A stretch of 64,000 nucleotides of DNA, from contig CASFXV010000004.1 in NCBI GenBank assembly GCA_949298795.1, forward strand, positions 61,806 through 125,805, in the 5' to 3' direction. The position numbers and the translations under genes are program-made. The notes beneath the pieces are model-generated. The model did not search any database, was not told the DNA's origin, and saw only the letters and a program-made list of their open reading frames with translations. Within the stretch, counting starts at the first letter, position 1; the number at the start of each line of letters is the position of its first letter. This document shows, piece after piece, positions 50,099-58,091 of this stretch. The DNA is from an uncultured bacterium. Lineage in GTDB: Bacteria; Elusimicrobiota; Elusimicrobia; Elusimicrobiales; Elusimicrobiaceae.

Positions 50099-51479
50099 GA
50101 ATAAATATAAAAAAGCGTGTATCATTGGCATTGGCCGCAGCGGGCGCGCCGCCGCCGTACTACTTAAAAAACAAGGTTTTGAAGTTTTAATCAGCGAAGA
50201 ATCGTTTATAGAGCATGCCGATTCTTTTAACCTTCCCGCGGGCGTATTAGTGGAAACGGGCGGACATACAAAAGCGGTTTTTGAGAGCGATTTTATCGTA
50301 AAAAGCCCGGGCATTTTACCAAGAAGCCCCGTCCTGCAGGAATGTAAAAAACGGGGAATTCCCGTTTTTAGTGAGTTGGAAGTCGCACTGGCGTTTGCCC
50401 CCAAAGACATTACCGTTTTTGCCGTTACCGGTACCAATGGCAAAACCACCACCACCTCTTTATTGGGTGAAATTTTGGACGAGCACTGCCAGCGGGAGGG
50501 AAAAGGCCGCCAAACATATGTATCCGGCAATATCGGCACGCCGGTTTCCAGCGTGGTGCAACAGCTTAAACCGGGGGATTTTTTAGTAATAGAAGTGTCC
50601 AGCTATCAGTTGGAGGACAGCACGTACTTCCGCCCCAAATACGCCTGTATTTTAAACGTAACGCCGGACCATTTGGACCATCACGGCGGAATGAAAAATT
50701 ACATTAAAGCCAAAGCCAAAGTGTTTAAAAACCAACGGGAAACAGATGTGTTGGTGTTAAACGGGGCGGATGCGGCTTGCGCGCAAATATCCGGCAAAGC
50801 CAAAGGGGAGCTGCTGGCTTTTTCCACCCACCCCAACCATTTGTTGAAAACCGATGTATTTTTTGACGGGGATGAAATCATCTTTAGCGAAGGACACCAA
50901 CTGCGCCCGCCGCATTTAAAAGGCATTCATAATGTGGAAAACGCCATGGCCGCCGCTTTGATGGCTTTTGCGGCCGGGGTGTCTCCCGCCACCGTGCAAG
51001 CGGTTTTTGACCGTTTCCATGCCATGGAGCACCGCATTGAGCAATTTGCCCACCACGGCGGAGTGGTGTATGTAAACGATTCCAAAGCCACCAATGTGGA
51101 TTCTACCGTTACCGCTTTAAAGTCTTTTGATAAAAACCGCAATATATGGCTTATTTTGGGCGGGCGTGACAAAGGGGCTTCTTATGCGCCTTTAATCCCG
51201 CTGTTGCAGGAGCGCTGCAAACGGATTTTGTCTATTGGGGAAGCCATGGATAAAATAGACGGTGAGCTGGGAAGCTCTTTTCCCGTTACGCGCTGCTGGG
51301 ATTTGCCCCGCGCGGTGGACTACGCTTTTGAAAACGCCGTCAGGGGAGATATTGTGCTTCTTTCCCCGGCGTGCGCTTCTTTTGACCAGTTTAAAGATTT
51401 TGAGGAGCGCGGCCGCGCGTTTAAACAACTGGTTAATACGCGCATTTTTGCTTCCCGCATGGATGGAAATAAAAAATAA
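50088..51479 (+). CDS. murD: UDP-MurNAc-L-alanine:D-glutamate ligase
   Basis: Adds D-glutamate to UDP-MurNAc-L-Ala. The start is GTG 50088, with GGGAG 9 nt upstream inside murE. The 463-residue protein has the N-terminal Rossmann part (ACIIGIGRSGRAAA), the ATP motif TGTNGKTTTTSL, EVSSYQLED, NVTPDHLDHHG and the C-terminal NDSKATNVDSTVTALKS. Directly follows murE without mraY or murF between, unlike a classical dcw cluster. Confidence 0.95.
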   Translation: MFHKNKYKKACIIGIGRSGRAAAVLLKKQGFEVLISEESFIEHADSFNLPAGVLVETGGHTKAVFESDFIVKSPGILPRSPVLQECKKRGIPVFSELEVALAFAPKDITVFAVTGTNGKTTTTSLLGEILDEHCQREGKGRQTYVSGNIGTPVSSVVQQLKPGDFLVIEVSSYQLEDSTYFRPKYACILNVTPDHLDHHGGMKNYIKAKAKVFKNQRETDVLVLNGADAACAQISGKAKGELLAFSTHPNHLLKTDVFFDGDEIIFSEGHQLRPPHLKGIHNVENAMAAALMAFAAGVSPATVQAVFDRFHAMEHRIEQFAHHGGVVYVNDSKATNVDSTVTALKSFDKNRNIWLILGGRDKGASYAPLIPLLQERCKRILSIGEAMDKIDGELGSSFPVTRCWDLPRAVDYAFENAVRGDIVLLSPACASFDQFKDFEERGRAFKQLVNTRIFASRMDGNKK

Positions 51480-51521
51480 ATGCCCGCACAAAGCGTAAAA
51501 AGTTTGTTTTGCAAACCAAAT

Positions 51522-51550
51522 AAAAACCCCCGCCGTTAAGCGGGGGTTTT
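51522..51550. terminator. Bidirectional terminator between murD and murC
   Basis: 11-bp perfect stem AAAACCCCCGC / GCGGGGGTTTT with a 6-nt loop; A-run before and T-run after serve both convergent units. Confidence 0.9.
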
Positions 51551-51553
51551 AAA

Positions 51554-52969
51554 TTATTTGCTGTAAGCCATACAGCAGTTGCCCAGCAGGCATTCTTTAC
51601 AGGTGCCTGGTTTTTTGTGTTCGCGCAAGGCGTCTACAATTTTACGGGCAAAGTCCGTCAGAGTGGGGTCCCGCGCGCCCAGTACCAGGATTACGTCCCC
51701 CGGTTGGGCGCTGGCGGCAATATCGGCCAGCAGGCGTTCGCGGCAGGAATCATACGTTACTTTTACTCCCCGCGCGCGCAGGCCTTCGTAAATGGTTTGG
51801 CAGGTAACGCCCTGCGGGATTGTGCCGCCCGGGTAATATACTTCCGTCAACCACAGGTGGTCGTCGGCGCCGATGTGTTTGGCAAAACTTTCCACAAATT
51901 CCGGCGCCAGTAATTTAACGGAAGCAAAAGCATGGGGTTGGTAAAAAGCCAATACCCGTTTGCCGCGCAGGTGGGCGGCGTCTATCGTGGCACCTAATTT
52001 ATGCGGGTTGTGGGCAAAGTCATCAATTACTTCTATTTTATTGTACGTTCCCACACTGGCAAAGCGCCGCGCAATGCCTGTAAATTTATTTAAAGCTTTG
52101 GCGCAGGTTTCCAAATCAACGCCCATTTCCAAAGCGGCGGCTACCGCCGCGGTGGCATTGGCTACGTTATGCAGCCCCGGGATATGCAGGCGGAATTCCT
52201 GCCCGTTAATCGTAAAGTCAGAACCAAACCCGTCTGCCTTAATGGCGGAGGGGTGTATATCCCCGCGGGTAAGGCCAAAGGTTTTGGCGTCCCCGGCAAT
52301 TGCCGTCAGGTTGGGCTCTTCGGCATTGATAATGGCTTTTTGGCAATGGCTGATAAATTGTTTAAAGTAACCTTGCAATACGTCAATTTCTTTGTGGTCT
52401 TTTTGCAAATTTAAGCAAATACCCAAATGCGGGCGGTATTGCACGATAGAGCCGTCGCTCTCGTCTGCCTCAATTACCAGAATGTCGCTGTCTCCTTTAT
52501 AAACGTTGCCAAAAACGCCTTGGTCTTTTTGCAAGGAAAGAATGGCCGCCCCCGTGATGACGGACGGGCTTAAGCCCGCAAAAGCCAAAATATCGTATAC
52601 CATGGCGGTGGTGGTGCTTTTGCCGCTGGTGCCGGATACGGCAATGGTGCGGTGTTCGGCCACGTGTTTGGCAAGCAGGTCCGAACGGTGAATAATTTTA
52701 ATGCCCAGCTTTTTGGCTTTTTTAATTTCCGGATTGTCTTCTTCTATGGCGGAAGAAAGCACCACCAGTTCGGTTGTTTCGTCAATGCCGCTTCCGTCTT
52801 GCGGGAATAGGGAGATGTTTAATTTTTTTAAATAATCCCAAAGGGCCAAATCCGTATATCCTTTGCTGATTAAACGGTCAGAACCGGTTACGGTGTCTTT
52901 TCCCATTGCGTGCAGCTGCGCCAAGGCGCTCATACCCACGCCGCCAATTCCTACGAAGTGAATTTTCAT
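51554..52969 (-). CDS. murC: UDP-N-acetylmuramate:L-alanine ligase
   Basis: First Mur ligase, adding L-alanine. The 471-residue protein has the N-terminal HFVGIGGVGMSALAQ, the ATP motif VSGTSGKSTTTAM, EADESDGS, and IDDFAHNPHKLGATI. An odd feature is the C-terminal tail KECLLGNCCMAYSK with four cysteines (also counting the nearby TCKEC), not usual for MurC. Last gene of the dapA-asd-dapB-murC operon; its start overlaps the dapB stop by 4 bp. Confidence 0.95.
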   Translation of the reverse strand: MKIHFVGIGGVGMSALAQLHAMGKDTVTGSDRLISKGYTDLALWDYLKKLNISLFPQDGSGIDETTELVVLSSAIEEDNPEIKKAKKLGIKIIHRSDLLAKHVAEHRTIAVSGTSGKSTTTAMVYDILAFAGLSPSVITGAAILSLQKDQGVFGNVYKGDSDILVIEADESDGSIVQYRPHLGICLNLQKDHKEIDVLQGYFKQFISHCQKAIINAEEPNLTAIAGDAKTFGLTRGDIHPSAIKADGFGSDFTINGQEFRLHIPGLHNVANATAAVAAALEMGVDLETCAKALNKFTGIARRFASVGTYNKIEVIDDFAHNPHKLGATIDAAHLRGKRVLAFYQPHAFASVKLLAPEFVESFAKHIGADDHLWLTEVYYPGGTIPQGVTCQTIYEGLRARGVKVTYDSCRERLLADIAASAQPGDVILVLGARDPTLTDFARKIVDALREHKKPGTCKECLLGNCCMAYSK

Positions 52970-53640
52970 TTTTTCTTTTCCTTAAGTTTAAATTTAGCGT
53001 AATCAGACATGGTGTAGAAGCCCGCTTCTCTCTGCATAAGCCACAGGGCGATATGCAGGGCGGAATCGGCGAATAAATCCCGGTTTAAGGCTTTGTGCTC
53101 CAGGGTGATTGCGTCCAACGCACAGCCAAAAGTAACGCGGTGCGTGCCTACGGTTTCCCCTATGCGTTCATAGGTTACCTTTTCCCAAGGCTGGTGAAGG
53201 GCGTCCGCCAATTTTTTAGCGGTGCCGCTGGGGGCGTCCTTCTTATGCACATGGTGTATTTCGTGCATGGCAATTTCATAACCCGGGAACATGCGCGCGG
53301 CGGTTTTGGCCAGTTCGGTAAAGAAATATACGCTCAGGCTAACGTTCGGCGCGTAGAACACGGGGATTTTGTCTTCTTCCTGCATTTGGAAAAGGAAAGT
53401 TTCCGGCAAGTTGGTGGTGCCGGTTAAAAAAGGTTTTTTCTTCTCGCGCGCTAGGTAAAAAGCTTCCTGCGCGCCTTGCGGGGAGGAAAAATCAATCACG
53501 CAGTCAAACCGGGCGGGCAGTGCGTCCCCCGCTTCATGCAAAGCGGCTACGCTAAGGCCCAGGGAGGGCGTATTTTCTATAATGCGGGCCATGGCTTGGC
53601 CCATTTTTCCCTTTCCGCCGTTTATTAAAATGGATTTCAT
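52966..53640 (-). CDS. dapB: 4-hydroxy-tetrahydrodipicolinate reductase
   Basis: Second dedicated step of DAP/lysine synthesis. The 224-residue protein has the NAD(P)-binding NGGKGKMGQAM, DFSSPQGAQEA, GTTNL, and the catalytic EIHHVHKKDAPSGTA. It is somewhat shorter than the 240-270 residues common in the family. Overlaps asd by one base and murC by four, so the operon is tightly coupled. Confidence 0.94.
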   Translation of the reverse strand: MKSILINGGKGKMGQAMARIIENTPSLGLSVAALHEAGDALPARFDCVIDFSSPQGAQEAFYLAREKKKPFLTGTTNLPETFLFQMQEEDKIPVFYAPNVSLSVYFFTELAKTAARMFPGYEIAMHEIHHVHKKDAPSGTAKKLADALHQPWEKVTYERIGETVGTHRVTFGCALDAITLEHKALNRDLFADSALHIALWLMQREAGFYTMSDYAKFKLKEKKK

Positions 53641-54515
53641 TAAAATTTCTCCAAGAGCAGTTCCACTATTTGCCGTGCGTTCATGGCGGCGCCTTTTAAC
53701 AGGTTGTCAAAGGTGATAAAGTAATGGATGATGTTGGGCTCATATAAATCCCGGCGCAGGCGGCAGGCATAGGTGGTTTCCTGCCCGCTGGCTTGTTTGG
53801 GGGTGATGATGTCGTCCGTATATTTTAAATTAGGGAAGGCGTTCATCCGTTTTTTAATTTCGTCCAAATCGGCCGGTTTGTCCAGCTTGGCCGTTACGCC
53901 TAAGGAGTGGGAGTTTTCCACCGCTACGCGTACCGTATGCGGATACACTTTTACATCCGGCAGGTCTAAAATTTTGCGGGTTTCAAAAATGCCTTTTAAT
54001 TCTTCGCTGGTATAGCCGTTGGGCTGTATGGAGCCTATTTGCGGCACGCAGTTGTTGGCGTATAAAGAGCCGGGGGCGTGAAAGTCTTCCAGCAGTTTTT
54101 TCCCGCCGCCGCTGATGGCCTGGTAAGAACAAAAGAAAATTTCCAAAGGCGTATAATGCCCGCGCAGGGCGGCCAGCGTCATCACTAAACCGGTGGTGGT
54201 GCAGTTGGGGCTGGCGATAAGGTGTGTATCGGCGGTAATGGTTTGGGGGTTGATTTCCGGTATCACCAGGGGAACGTCTTTCTCCAAACGAAATTCGGAA
54301 GACATATCCACTATAAAACGCACTTTGTCTTTTAATTGCTGCGCCAATACGCGAGAGTCCGGGTTATCCGTACACAATACGGCTATATCCAATGGGGTGA
54401 TATCGTCTTTTCTGCCAAAAGTTTTGGTTTCAAACGGGGTTTTGATTTTTTGAAATTCGGCCAGCAGTTTTTGCCCTACCATGCCGTTAATGCCAATAAT
54501 ACCTACGGTTTTCAT
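53640..54515 (-). CDS. asd: Aspartate-semialdehyde dehydrogenase
   Basis: Reduces aspartyl phosphate to the semialdehyde. The 291-residue protein has GINGMVGQ at the N-terminus, the nucleophile C105 in ASPNCTTTGL, YQAISGGGKKLLEDF and the general-base histidine in VENSHSLGV. It is about 40 residues shorter than typical ASADH, with shorter N-terminal loops, but all key elements are present. It sits between dapA and dapB, in pathway order. Confidence 0.93.
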   Translation of the reverse strand: MKTVGIIGINGMVGQKLLAEFQKIKTPFETKTFGRKDDITPLDIAVLCTDNPDSRVLAQQLKDKVRFIVDMSSEFRLEKDVPLVIPEINPQTITADTHLIASPNCTTTGLVMTLAALRGHYTPLEIFFCSYQAISGGGKKLLEDFHAPGSLYANNCVPQIGSIQPNGYTSEELKGIFETRKILDLPDVKVYPHTVRVAVENSHSLGVTAKLDKPADLDEIKKRMNAFPNLKYTDDIITPKQASGQETTYACRLRRDLYEPNIIHYFITFDNLLKGAAMNARQIVELLLEKF

Positions 54516-54526
54516 AGAAAGTCCTC

Positions 54527-55411
54527 TTAAATAAAAAGATTGGCGTCTGCTTTTTCAAGCAAAGCGTCTATTTTGCTTTTGGTTTCTTTTGCTATCGGGC
54601 CTAAAGGCAGGCGGACCGTTTCCCCGCACACGTTCAAACGCGCCAGGATGTATTTTACGCAAGTGGGGTTGGTTTCAAAATAACATGCTTTAATCAGCGG
54701 ATAAAGCGGTTTGTAAATTTTCCACGCTTTTTGCGAGTCGCCCTTTTGGAAAGCTTTGTATACGGCCACAAACGCCGGGGCAAAGATGTTTGCCGCCGCG
54801 CTGATGATGCCGCTGGCTCCAATAGAAAGGAAAGACAGGAACATATCATCATTTCCGCACAGATAATTTACTTTATCGGCGTGTTTTACGGCAAAATCCG
54901 TTACCGCGGCCATATCGTAATCTGATTCTTTTACCGCGCGGATTTGGGGTACCTGTTCCAGCAGTTGGTTCATTACCGCGGCAGGCACTTTTAAACCGGT
55001 TCTGCCCGGAATATGATACAGCACAATGGGCGCACCCAGCTGGGCTACCGCTTGATAATGGGCGATGAGCCCGGCCGGATTGGGTTTATTATAATAAGGA
55101 GTTACCACCAATACCCCGTCCGGCTTATAACCTAGGGCCATGCGGGTGTTTTCCAGCGTGGTTACCGTGTTATTGGTTCCGGTGCCAATGATGATTTTTA
55201 CCCGTCCGTTAATTTTATTTACGGCAAAATCCAATAAATCTTGTTTTTCTTTTGCGGTCATGGTGGCGGCTTCCGCCGTGGTTCCCAGCAAAACCAGCCC
55301 GTCCACCCCGGCTTTTATTTGCGTTTCCAGCAAAGACCCCAAGGCGGGGTAATCAATATTGCCGTTTGCGTCAAACGGTGTAATGAGTGCGGTATAAACC
55401 CCGGTAAACAT
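54527..55411 (-). CDS. dapA: 4-hydroxy-tetrahydrodipicolinate synthase
   Basis: Condenses pyruvate with aspartate semialdehyde. Start at the ATG ending at 55411, with GGAGG upstream; a six-residue extension is unsupported. The 294-residue TIM barrel has GTTAEAAT (usual GTTGESAT), YYNKPNPAGL, LYHIPGRTG with Y132 and the Schiff-base lysine K161 in AVKESD. First gene of the DAP/murC operon, divergent from sppA. Confidence 0.94.
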   Translation of the reverse strand: MFTGVYTALITPFDANGNIDYPALGSLLETQIKAGVDGLVLLGTTAEAATMTAKEKQDLLDFAVNKINGRVKIIIGTGTNNTVTTLENTRMALGYKPDGVLVVTPYYNKPNPAGLIAHYQAVAQLGAPIVLYHIPGRTGLKVPAAVMNQLLEQVPQIRAVKESDYDMAAVTDFAVKHADKVNYLCGNDDMFLSFLSIGASGIISAAANIFAPAFVAVYKAFQKGDSQKAWKIYKPLYPLIKACYFETNPTCVKYILARLNVCGETVRLPLGPIAKETKSKIDALLEKADANLFI

Positions 55412-55478
55412 AAACCCTCCTCCGTGCAACAGCGCGGGTTTTAAAAATCGGATAAAAATATTCTAGCAATTTAAATTG

Positions 55479-55484
55479 TATAAT
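55479..55484 (+). promoter_or_regulatory. -10 element of sppA
   Basis: TATAAT preceded directly by TTG, about 30 bp before the ATG, with GGAGAGG as ribosome site at 55501-55507; no clear -35. Confidence 0.5.
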
Positions 55485-55513
55485 GAATTAAGATTTTACC
55501 GGAGAGGATTTTT

Positions 55514-56728
55514 ATGACCATGAATACCGAAGATTGGAAAGACGCGTTTCCCACGTCCCCCAATCAAGACAAGTTAGAAAAAACCTGGGAAAAGCGTTTG
55601 CTGGAAAATGAAAAGACCGCTTCTACTTTAGGGCTTCCCGCCCCGTTAAAACCGCAGCCCTTGCCTATTCCGCAAGATGTGGTGCACCCCACGCGCGTGC
55701 AAGAGCCGCAAGAGCCTAAACAGCAAAAGACCGCTTCCGCTCACAAAGGGCCTTCTTTCTCCGGGCGCAGTGTTTGGAGTACGCTTTTATTATTGGCGTT
55801 TGTGGTTTCTTCCGTTTGCGGGGTCATGCTGGTGTTAAAGCCCGGCGTTTCCTGCCCGACGGCGAAAGATGCGTCGGAAAAAGCGGCCTTGGTGGGAAAT
55901 TTAAATAAAAAAGCCCAGCCGGGTATTGCTTGGATAAAAATCCGCGGGGTCATTGCGGAAAGTAATGACTCAAGTCCTTTTTCCCGCAATCAAGGGGCTT
56001 CCTCCATTGCCAAAAGCATTCGTTCCGCCGCGGAAGACAAAAACGTAAAAGCCATTGTGCTGGATATCAATTCCCCCGGGGGGACCGTTGCTTCCGTACA
56101 AAATATTTACGGGGAATTGCAAAAAGCCAAACAGCAGGGTAAAAAAATTGTGGCTTTATTTCGCGATGTGGCCGCCAGCGGCGGTTTCTATGTGGCGATG
56201 GCTGCGGATAAAATTGTGGCCGAACCCGGCACGATTACCGGTTCCGTAGGGGTGATTATGCAAACCAGCAATTTGGAAGGTTTGTTTGATAAGCTGGGTA
56301 TTAAGATTACTCCCATTACTTCCGGCAAATATAAAGACATGGGTTCTTACGCCCGCCCAATGACCGATGCCGAAAAAGCGTTGCTGCAGGACATGGTAAG
56401 CGAAACATACGGCCAATTTTTTGCCGCCGTCAAAGCCGGGCGCCCCAATGTGAAACCCGAAGATCTGACCGAATATACCGACGGACGCGTATTCACCGGC
56501 GAACGGGCTTATAAACTGGGCTTTATTGATAAATTGGGCGGTGAAGAAGAAGCCTGCCTGCTGGCCGGGGAGTTGGCGGGGTTAAAAGACCCTAAAATTC
56601 TTACCCAGCGCGGCGAGGGGTTAAGGGAATTCTTCTTCTCTTTGGGCAGCGGCATGGACAGCCGCGCCTTGGCTAAACAGCTGGAAAGCCTTACCACCCC
56701 CAGCGTATCTTATTTGTGGATGAACTAG
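55514..56728 (+). CDS. sppA: Signal peptide peptidase SppA (S49)
   Basis: Membrane-bound Ser/Lys protease that degrades cleaved signal peptides. The 404-residue short-form protein has an unusually long N-terminal cytoplasmic stretch (about 85 residues, Pro/Gln/Glu/Lys-rich), one membrane helix (88-108) and one S49 domain. The nucleophile is S222 (VAASGGFYVAMAADKI) and the general base K274 (KYKDMGSYARPM); DINSPGG forms the oxyanion region. It forms a unit with the following membrane protein gene. Confidence 0.92.
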   Translation: MTMNTEDWKDAFPTSPNQDKLEKTWEKRLLENEKTASTLGLPAPLKPQPLPIPQDVVHPTRVQEPQEPKQQKTASAHKGPSFSGRSVWSTLLLLAFVVSSVCGVMLVLKPGVSCPTAKDASEKAALVGNLNKKAQPGIAWIKIRGVIAESNDSSPFSRNQGASSIAKSIRSAAEDKNVKAIVLDINSPGGTVASVQNIYGELQKAKQQGKKIVALFRDVAASGGFYVAMAADKIVAEPGTITGSVGVIMQTSNLEGLFDKLGIKITPITSGKYKDMGSYARPMTDAEKALLQDMVSETYGQFFAAVKAGRPNVKPEDLTEYTDGRVFTGERAYKLGFIDKLGGEEEACLLAGELAGLKDPKILTQRGEGLREFFFSLGSGMDSRALAKQLESLTTPSVSYLWMN

Positions 56729-56735
56729 AGGCCTT

Positions 56736-57296
56736 ATGCACCATTTGTTACAAGCCTACTTTTTGTACATGAAAGACCCACGGGAAGGGTTGGAACGTTT
56801 GTTTTCTTCCCGCGCGTATGGGGCGGCATTGCTGGGATACTTGGCGGCCGCTTTGTCCACCGTATGCGTTTTTAACGCGGGGGACGGCATTGGCCTGTTC
56901 TCTTTTCTGTTTAAAACCGTTGTTTGGTTTGTAGCGGAAATTTTGCTGGGTTTAGTCATGTCTTCCTGCGCGGCCTTGTTTTTGGATTTTTCCGGCAAGA
57001 AAGCATCCCCGGCGGAGCTGTTTATCTTAATAGGGACGGCCGGTTTTATTAAAGGGCTGTTGATTGCCGCCAGCGTAATTGCTTTGGCGGTGCCGGCAAT
57101 ATCTTTTATTGTGCCTTTGATGGCGCTGACGGTTTTGGGGCTGCAGCTGGGGTATTTGCTGCGTAACATCAGCCGCATGTGGGAAGTGGGCGGTTGGCGC
57201 GCTTGCGCAGCCGTGTTCTTTTGCGCGGTGCCTTCCGTTGCGGGTGCGGCGCTGGCCGGGATATTTTTCATTTGGGGATTGGTGTTGTTGTTTTAG
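56736..57296 (+). CDS. Polytopic membrane protein, YIP1-like, function unknown
   Basis: A 186-residue protein with about five membrane helices and an N-terminal amphipathic MKDPREGLERLFSSRAY segment like that of Yip1-type proteins. Spacing of 7 bp to sppA and GAGG before the ATG suggest cotranscription. I do not recognise a specific family, so the YIP1 link is tentative. Confidence 0.5.
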   Translation: MHHLLQAYFLYMKDPREGLERLFSSRAYGAALLGYLAAALSTVCVFNAGDGIGLFSFLFKTVVWFVAEILLGLVMSSCAALFLDFSGKKASPAELFILIGTAGFIKGLLIAASVIALAVPAISFIVPLMALTVLGLQLGYLLRNISRMWEVGGWRACAAVFFCAVPSVAGAALAGIFFIWGLVLLF

Positions 57297-57316
57297 CGGG
57301 ATTTTGCTTTCAAGTT

Positions 57317-57350
57317 ATCCCGCCGCAGAAACGCGGCGGGATATTTTTTG
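57317..57350 (+). terminator. Intrinsic terminator of the sppA unit
   Basis: 10-bp perfect stem ATCCCGCCGC / GCGGCGGGAT with a 6-nt loop, then ATATTTTTT. Confidence 0.9.
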
Positions 57351-57369
57351 CAATCAATACCAAACAAAA

Positions 57370-57419
57370 TTTACACTTGAATAATTGTTTTTGGTATAAT
57401 ATACTTACCGGTAGGTAGA
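57370..57419 (+). promoter_or_regulatory. Promoter and TetR operator of the efflux operon
   Basis: TTGGTATAAT at 57391-57400 (extended -10), with TTTACA 19 bp upstream of the hexamer. Immediately downstream a 20-bp inverted repeat centred on TACCGGTA (57400-57419, 8 of 10 pairs) covers the start site. Its position and symmetry suit autoregulation by the TetR protein encoded next. Confidence 0.65.
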
Positions 57420-57440
57420 TTACAAGCCGGCGGTTTTATT

Positions 57441-58091
57441 ATGAAACAAAACGAACATCCGAAAACAGACAAACAAGACCGGGAACGGCGCATGCGCCAT
57501 GCCATTAAAAAAGCGGCTTTTTTTCTAATGGCGGAAAAAGGGATAGACCAAGTATCCATGCGTGAAATTGCCGAAAAGGTAAAAGTAACCAAGCCGGTAT
57601 TGTATTACTATTTTAAAAACAAAGAGGACCTTTGCCGCAGCATTGTAGACGAGCACGAGGAGCGCTTTTTTGCCCAGATGGAAGACGCCTACTCCAAGGG
57701 GCATAGTTTGGAGGAAGTATTAAATTTATTGTTGCAGGCGCATATGGAATTTTTCCGCAAAAGCCCGGTAAATTCTAAATTTGTCATGCAAATGATTGCT
57801 TATACGCTCAACCGTAAATTTCCGGCGGAACAGCGGAGGCCTTTGCCGGAAGTGGTATTAGGGAAATACTTGGCTCAAAAAGAAGGGGTGCATCATTTGC
57901 CTGCCGGTGCGGCGCAGGATATCAGCCGGTTAATTTCCGCCTTGTTTTTTAAGGTAATGCTTAATGCCTATGTGAATACTTATGTTCACGGGGGCGCTGT
58001 TCCCGCTACGTATGACGAAGAAGTCATCTCCCGCACGGTGCGGATCATTTTATTAGGTGTTAAAAGATATTATGAAGATAAGAAAAAATAA
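57441..58091 (+). CDS. TetR-family transcriptional regulator
   Basis: A 216-residue regulator with the N-terminal TetR helix-turn-helix (AAFFLMAEKGIDQVSMREIAEKVKVTKPVLYYYFKNKEDL, about 25-65) and a helical ligand-binding C-terminal domain. It heads the operon of TolC-like, adaptor and RND genes and is preceded by a palindrome over its own promoter, so it probably represses the efflux operon and is released by a pump substrate. The ligand is unknown. Confidence 0.9.
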   Translation: MKQNEHPKTDKQDRERRMRHAIKKAAFFLMAEKGIDQVSMREIAEKVKVTKPVLYYYFKNKEDLCRSIVDEHEERFFAQMEDAYSKGHSLEEVLNLLLQAHMEFFRKSPVNSKFVMQMIAYTLNRKFPAEQRRPLPEVVLGKYLAQKEGVHHLPAGAAQDISRLISALFFKVMLNAYVNTYVHGGAVPATYDEEVISRTVRIILLGVKRYYEDKKK

